Assembly: GCA_034440575.1 (NCBI GenBank) | Contig: JAOTOL010001646.1 | Location: 591,501 to 655,500 of the forward strand | Source: Imbricaverruca yamaguchii | Lineage: Eukaryota > Arthropoda > Thecostraca > Neoverrucidae | Reading direction: 5' to 3' | DNA: 64,000 nucleotides | In this document: one piece after another, positions 59,421 to 64,000 of the stretch | Numbering within the stretch: position 1 is the first letter of the stretch | Layout: each line of letters begins with the position of its first letter | Program-made: the position numbers and the translations under genes | Notes under the pieces: model-generated | What the model was told of the DNA's origin: nothing | What the model saw: the letters and a program-made list of their open reading frames with translations, nothing else | The model's database searches: none

Positions 59421-59850
59421 GTCACAGCGCAGGTGAATCAGAACGAAAACATCGGGCTGCTGCGTTCTGATTTTCGTGAACGCGTATTTCGTTCCTATGG
59501 GATCACTTGTCAAGCATTCAAACTTCTGAGGATCCTTAGTCTCTCCTGTTCTCGGTAGAGTTGACTTCTGCGTTGGTTGGTGAAGTGGTACGCTCCATAA
59601 CGGAGTTCTCCGTCTCTTGATTGGCAAGAAGCAACCTTAAACTCCAGCTGTACCGACACCAACAGAATCCCGTTGGGCACCAACAGGATAGATTGTGAGG
59701 AAGCATGCGTGGGGATAAGATCCGCCTCATCCTTCAAGCACCATTAGCATTGCAACAACGTTATTACAGGCTGATGCAGTAAATTGTCATGACGAATGCT
59801 ACATATAATCATGCTATGTTTGTGTAAAAGAGGCCCAGCGCCGCAGCCGA
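59421..59850. other. Unassigned intronic sequence
   Basis: No feature recognised. Confidence 0.3.
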
Positions 59851-60172
59851 GCTGAGCACGGTGTGTGCAGCTCTGCCCACGTGATAGCCGGCGGCTCAGC
59901 GAAGGGTCACCTGGCTCGAGCACGGTGTGTGCAGCTCGGCCCACGTGATAGCCGGCGGCTGGGAAGGGTCACCTGACCCGAGCACGGTGTGTGCAGCTCT
60001 GCCCACGTGATAGCCGGCGGCTCAGCGAAGGGTCACCTGGCCTGAGCACGGTGTGTGCAGCTCTGCCCACGTGATCACCAACAGCTGGACAGGGTCACCT
60101 GGCCCGAGCACGGTGTGTGCAGCTCTGCCCACGTGATAGCCGGCGGCTGAACGAAGGGTCACCTGGCCCATA
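59851..60172. repeat. 64-bp tandem repeat with CACGTG in each unit, 5 copies
   Basis: Units read GAGCACGGTGTGTGCAGCTC, TGCCCACGTGAT, AGCCGGCGGCT, then AGGGTCACCTGGC. Each carries an E-box CACGTG and a CACCTG. One unit has CACCAACAGC instead of the AGCCGGCGGC block. Confidence 0.93.
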
Positions 60173-61679
60173 TTGGGTTCGTTTAGGGAGGCGAGGCCAC
60201 GGGCTGAGAGCCGGACCGGTGGTCAGTACGGCTCGGACCTGCTGTGAATGTAGCATCCTGCGTCATCGTGGACTTGATCGTCTGCAAACATCGCAAGATT
60301 AGCGCAGCATTCGTCACGACAGGTCGATACATGGGCAGGCATGTGTGGATGCGATTCACAGACATTGAAAGCGAGATCCTGAGGAAGTGTGAAAACCTGC
60401 GTTGAAAGTGTAAGCGCTAAATAATTGAAAGTACGCCGTGAGGGTCTCGGGTTGTAATCTATACAGGAGGAGGATTTCCTTTTACTGCCTAGGATCTCAG
60501 AAACCGAAGGCGGATTCAGCTGACCGCTTCCGACGGAGGGGGTGCATATGGCATATGGCCCGGAGGAGGTGGGGGGTAGAGATGCTTAGGTTGAACAAGA
60601 ACTACACATGATCCCAAAACCTGATCATGCTTCGTATCATACGAAAATCTGGATAAGCTCAAGCCAATACATGGTGAAATATGTGTAAAATTCAAGGAAA
60701 TCGCTCGGAGCTGCAATTTGTCCTAATATTCGATTATCTGTAGCGTATGGGCTCGTTCACCTCCCCCTTGGACCCCACTGTTGCAGGATAAGGTCATAGC
60801 GAAACAATACCACCAGGATACATGGGTAACGGGTCAGGTGAGCTCTTTAAGCTTAGACTGGGGAGGTCAAGCTCACTCCGAATTACTCGAGGCTAGCTTA
60901 CTGAAATACGGATGGTTGGACAATTTGAACTTGTCTGGCTGGATCTGATCATTTTGTTGTCGCATAGGAATCTTGCCATAAACTGGCCACTGCTAGCTCG
61001 CGGCCAGCATATCCGCAAGCGGTGCAGCAACATCGTGAAGGTTGTGGTGGATCGGACTTGAGCTGGCAATGTGTGCCTTTGAAAAGCGTTACACCGAAAA
61101 CGTCCGCCGATCGTACTCACTTTGGCTCCAGTATCCGGACGCTGCAGTGCGTGTATACTGTACATGCCCAAACACAAAATCGACGCTTCATGCAAATTGT
61201 CCGTCCGCTGTTTATAGTAAAAAAACGACGCGCGTAAACTCTTTCCAATCATTTTATCGTATCTTTGTTCGTGCCTGCGTTGGAACTTGTCGGCAAACGA
61301 AAAGTTTGCAGGCGCTCAGGCACCTGCCTCGCTATAGTGGGCAGTACTAAGTCGTTTCGGACGTCTCTTGGTCTAAGTCATCATTTCCCACCAATTCTTA
61401 CCACCCGCAACAAAACATGTTAACAGGAGTGCAGCCAGGAGGTCTCATGAGGGAAGGAAGCCTCCAAACGTGAAGGGAGGGGTAACCTTCGCACCGGGCA
61501 GCTTTCAGCAACAACACAAACTGTACGGATACATTTTTCCTGTAGCAGTGCCTCCCCGGCGGATGCGTCACCCACTGCTCGTTTGCTTTTGTTATGAGGA
61601 GCAAAGCTACGAACCATCACGACAAAAGTATCATTTCCCGTCGGCCCTCAACCCCGATCAATCTGGCGGGTGCAGATAG
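60173..61679. other. Unassigned intronic sequence
   Basis: No exon, repeat family or RNA is recognised. Confidence 0.3.
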
Positions 61680-61960
61680 GGGGGGCAGCGGCCGGATGCC
61701 GCACCTCGCCGCGATCGCCTTCGTCGCACCGGCGCCCGATCGCGCAACAAGAACTTTACGACACGTGATAAAATAGCCGGCTCTACTGAGCCAATTAGCG
61801 CGCTTCCGTGGCGCGGCGAGCGCGGCTCGCGGAGATGGTATCGTCTCACCGCTGCCGACATCCGCAGCAGAGTTTAGCGGCCACGCCGCGTACCCCGAAC
61901 GGGCTCTTGCGGTCCTCGCGGCACAAGAAGGGCACAGCGGCGATACGGCGCCGCTCTGTG
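61680..61960. promoter_or_regulatory. Small GC-rich island in proposed eve intron
   Basis: CpG-rich, with CGTGATAAAAT (about 61767) and CCAATTAGCG (61791). A possible alternative first exon (ATG at 61835) lacks a good donor in the right phase, so I read this as regulatory sequence. Confidence 0.35.
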
Positions 61961-62222
61961 GAGACGGTGGTGAGATTAGAGGATGGGTAGCGGTGGAGAC
62001 TGGAACTGTTGATACGGTGGTGAGACTAGAGCATAGGTGGTGGTGGAGACTGGAGCTGTTGAGACGGTGGTGAGACTAGAGCATAGGTGGTGGTGGAGAC
62101 TGGAGCTGTTGAGACGGTGGTGAGACTAGAGCATAGGTGGTGGTGGAGACTGGAGCTGTTGAGACGGTAATGAGACTAGAGCATGGGTGACGGTGGATAC
62201 TGGAATTGTTGAGACGGTGGTG
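61961..62222. repeat. 50-bp minisatellite, about 5 units
   Basis: GAGACGGTGGTGAGACTAGA, GCATAGGTGGTGG, then TGGAGACTGGAGCTGTT. The inner three units are nearly identical. Confidence 0.95.
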
Positions 62223-63243
62223 TATGCATTAGACTGGAAGACGGGTGCAACATACACAGCACACCTGTGTGCATGATCGCACCAGTGCAATAATTGCAGT
62301 GCACCGATGTTTCGTATTGTGTATGATATGTTGTTACATATTTGTCATGTTACGCATGTCATGTTACACGTGCTATCTGTGATGATGATGATTAATTGGG
62401 GTTTAGGGGTGCGTCGACTGCTATGGTCATTTTGCGCCCATTAAAACGTGCTATCTGTCCTGCCAAGCCTGCGGCAACGACGAAATACACAGAAAATGTA
62501 ACGATGTCGCCGACACCACAAGCTGAAGGTGGACTTTGTGGCGCGTAAACGTGCAGCAGCCCTGCCGTTCTGCTGCTGTACATTAGTGCATCACTAATGT
62601 GTTTACGGGCCACTTACATTAGCCAGAGTTCAGTGGAATGCATGCTTGCGGTCTGGCGCAATATATTGCCCGCAAGCTACGGCACTTACGAACGCCACAT
62701 TCCCGGTATGATGTATGTGGCTCTGTAGGCAAACGCTTCACCGATACGTTTGCTAATGCTTCTGACACAATTTGTGAGGAAATGCGGGAGAACCAGACAT
62801 CATAACATTCGCCTGCCTTCCATCAATCACTATCTATCACCATCACACTACCAGACCCGTTCTATTGCTCCACTTGTCTGCATTGTGTCGCACGAAAACT
62901 TAGGAGGGAACTGGTGAGAGCAAATTAAAAATAGTCCGTGCAATATGGCGACGAAGCTTACTACAGTCTTCGTATACAGCTGATGCAAGACGGAAGGAGA
63001 TTACCTCGTCATGCCTTGCAGGCAGCAATATGATAAGGAGCCGAAACTACTACCTTTTAATTTGTCCGAGCTCCAGACGAACCATTTTCTTCCCGAAACT
63101 TTCTAGAGCACTTCATCACTTTGCCAGCACCAATGCATGTCGCGTTACTTCATCCATGATTTCACGCTAAGCTTTGCGATTCTTTCTGTGGCGGCCAGAG
63201 AGCTAATGAGCGATACTCATGAGATTGATGATGTACGAGCGCC
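62223..63243. other. Unassigned intronic sequence
   Basis: Ordinary composition, no gene or repeat recognised. Confidence 0.3.
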
Positions 63244-63275
63244 CTTCTAACCACACAGAGGCCGTCTCTGTTCAG
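63244..63275 (+). promoter_or_regulatory. Branch site and splice acceptor of the eve homeobox exon
   Basis: TTCTAAC (63244-63250) fits a branch point, 25 bases before the acceptor AG (63274-63275), with CCGTCTCTGTTCAG as the pyrimidine-rich tail. Confidence 0.75.
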
Positions 63276-63529
63276 GTATGGAGCTGGAGGTGTCCTGCGA
63301 CAGCACAGAGCAGCTGGCAGAACGGTGCTCACCGCCCGCGGCGGTGAAGCCCACCTCTGACGCGACCTCTGACCCGACGCTCGACCCCGGCATCAGGCGG
63401 TACCGCACCGCGTTCCGACCCGACCAGATCAAGCGGCTCGAGTCGGAGTTCCTCAAGGACAACTACGTCAGCCGGCCGAAGCGCAACGAGATGGCCAATG
63501 AGCTCGGCCTGGCGGAAAGCACTATTAAG
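63276..63529 (+). CDS. eve: even-skipped homeobox exon (homeodomain residues 1-46)
   Basis: The exon enters with two bases (GT) completing a codon, then reads 84 codons from [13 protein letters not shown] to STIK. The last 46 residues are the start of an Eve/Evx homeodomain: RRYRTAF, F8, L16 and F20 in place, and the class signature DNYVSRPKR where most Eve proteins have ENYVSRPRR; then ESTIK. It is divergent elsewhere (R9, P10, L21, M34, N36). It ends AAG|GTGTGG after residue 46, the 46/47 intron position I recall for Evx genes. The GTG TGG that follows mimics V47-W48 by chance but is then interrupted, so the missing V47 onward (recognition-helix residues including Q50 and N51) must lie in a downstream exon outside the window. 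The product is a nuclear DNA-binding transcription factor of pair-rule/neural patterning type. An ATG at 63278 is unlikely to be the start, because a good acceptor precedes it. Confidence 0.93.
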
Positions 63530-63568
63530 GTGTGGTTGCTAGTCTCATCTGAGTGGCGGAGAGCACTA

Positions 63569-64000
63569 TTGACCCTCCCCGTATTTCCGGTCATTCTCTC
63601 GCACTCCGTCTCGGGGGGGGGGAGTGATACAACTCCCCTGTAATCTCCAAACTAAGCGTCGTACGAAAACGAAAGAAGTATCAGCGGAAAGCGCTCGACG
63701 AGTAGGGCCAGACATCTTCCAAAAAAATCCCTCGAAATTGGAGTCACTAGGGGCCCTAGGTTTTCACGACTTATATCATGCTTTTGTCTCTGGAAGTTCA
63801 TTTTGGGGAGATTTGAAAGAAATAATTATTTGGAGTCAGAAAAGGAAGGCGAAATCGACCATGGTCCTAAAATGTTTTGACCACCCTTTTTTAATTTCAA
63901 ATTTTTGAGTTTCCGATTTTCTTTCATTTTTATTTCTTTAAGTGGAAGAGTGTACAGAAAAACGCTGTTCTAAGTCAACTTGTCATCATACAAAATGCTT
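63569..64000 (-). mobile_element. TTAA-type MITE, copy 4, runs off the window
   Basis: Begins TTGA|CCCTCCCCGTATTTCCGG at 63569 and follows the left half of copy 1 (CCGTCTCGGGGG, CCAAACTAAGCGTCG, GCGCTCGACGAGTAGGG) to the window end. It sits in the eve intron, 39 bases after the exon 2 donor. Confidence 0.88.

Noticed and set aside
61835..61990. Alternative eve exon 1 starting ATG 61835
   Set aside because: Kozak context is weak, no consensus donor in phase 1 lies before the stop, and it runs into the 50-bp repeat.
63530..63643. Extension of the homeodomain frame past STIK (VW then divergent text)
   Set aside because: GTGTGG fits the splice donor; after VW the frame has no FQNRR block and soon enters MITE sequence.

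Overview
The window is eukaryotic nuclear DNA from an animal. It shows spliced exon signals, non-LTR retrotransposon and DNA-transposon debris, tRNA-derived SINEs, many minisatellites, and a homeobox exon of the even-skipped (Eve/Evx) class at the right end. The divergent Eve homeodomain and the mosaic of GC-rich islands in ordinary or AT-rich DNA suggest an arthropod, possibly a crustacean. That is inference; nothing in the window fixes the species. No operons, rRNA, functional tRNA or CRISPR are seen.

Host gene. The only host gene I can support is eve, on the + strand at the right edge. Exon 2 (63276-63529) encodes homeodomain residues 1-46 and has a clear branch site, acceptor and donor. 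A CpG-rich island at 55600-56520 holds two CCAAT boxes, an ATG in a strong Kozak context (56225) and a consensus GTGAGT donor (56412). This candidate exon 1 ends in phase 1, exactly what exon 2 needs, so I propose it as eve exon 1 with a 6.9-kb first intron. The last exon lies beyond the window.

Landscape. The 56 kb upstream is a gene desert dotted with GC-rich islands (about 2.9-3.4, 4.35-5.3, 9.3-10.1, 21.8-22.2, 24.4-24.6, 25.6-26.7, 41.35-41.8, 48.1-49.4, 55.6-56.5, 58.6-59.4 and 61.7-61.96 kb). Many carry isolated AT-rich Hox/Caudal-type sites (TTTATTG/TTTATGG), Otd/Bcd-type TAATCC and forkhead-type sites, as expected of enhancers of a developmental gene. Most striking is a composite motif repeated almost exactly 45.5 kb apart (2747-2787 and 48294-48332).

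Mobile DNA. The window holds: a CR1-like element with esterase and endonuclease remnants (1-1790) and several other non-LTR scraps (12.0, 19.0-19.3, 38.5-40.0 and 46.75-46.96 kb); a complete 4.47-kb hAT-like element (14122-18592) with an 8-bp target duplication, 0.3-kb inverted ends and a multi-exon transposase broken by a 2-base repeat slip, plus a SINE nested in its left end; a 2.05-kb element with about 0.5-kb inverted ends (44054-46100); an approximately 830-bp TTAA-type MITE in four copies, one starting about 40 bp after the eve exon 2 donor; a decayed transposon-type protein gene (35.98-37.05 kb); and three copies of one tRNA-SINE with target duplications.

Tandem repeats. At least a dozen minisatellites are present. 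The largest are a 35-bp array (26736-27667) and a 37-bp array inside the proposed eve intron (57259-58610). Both create long spurious open frames.
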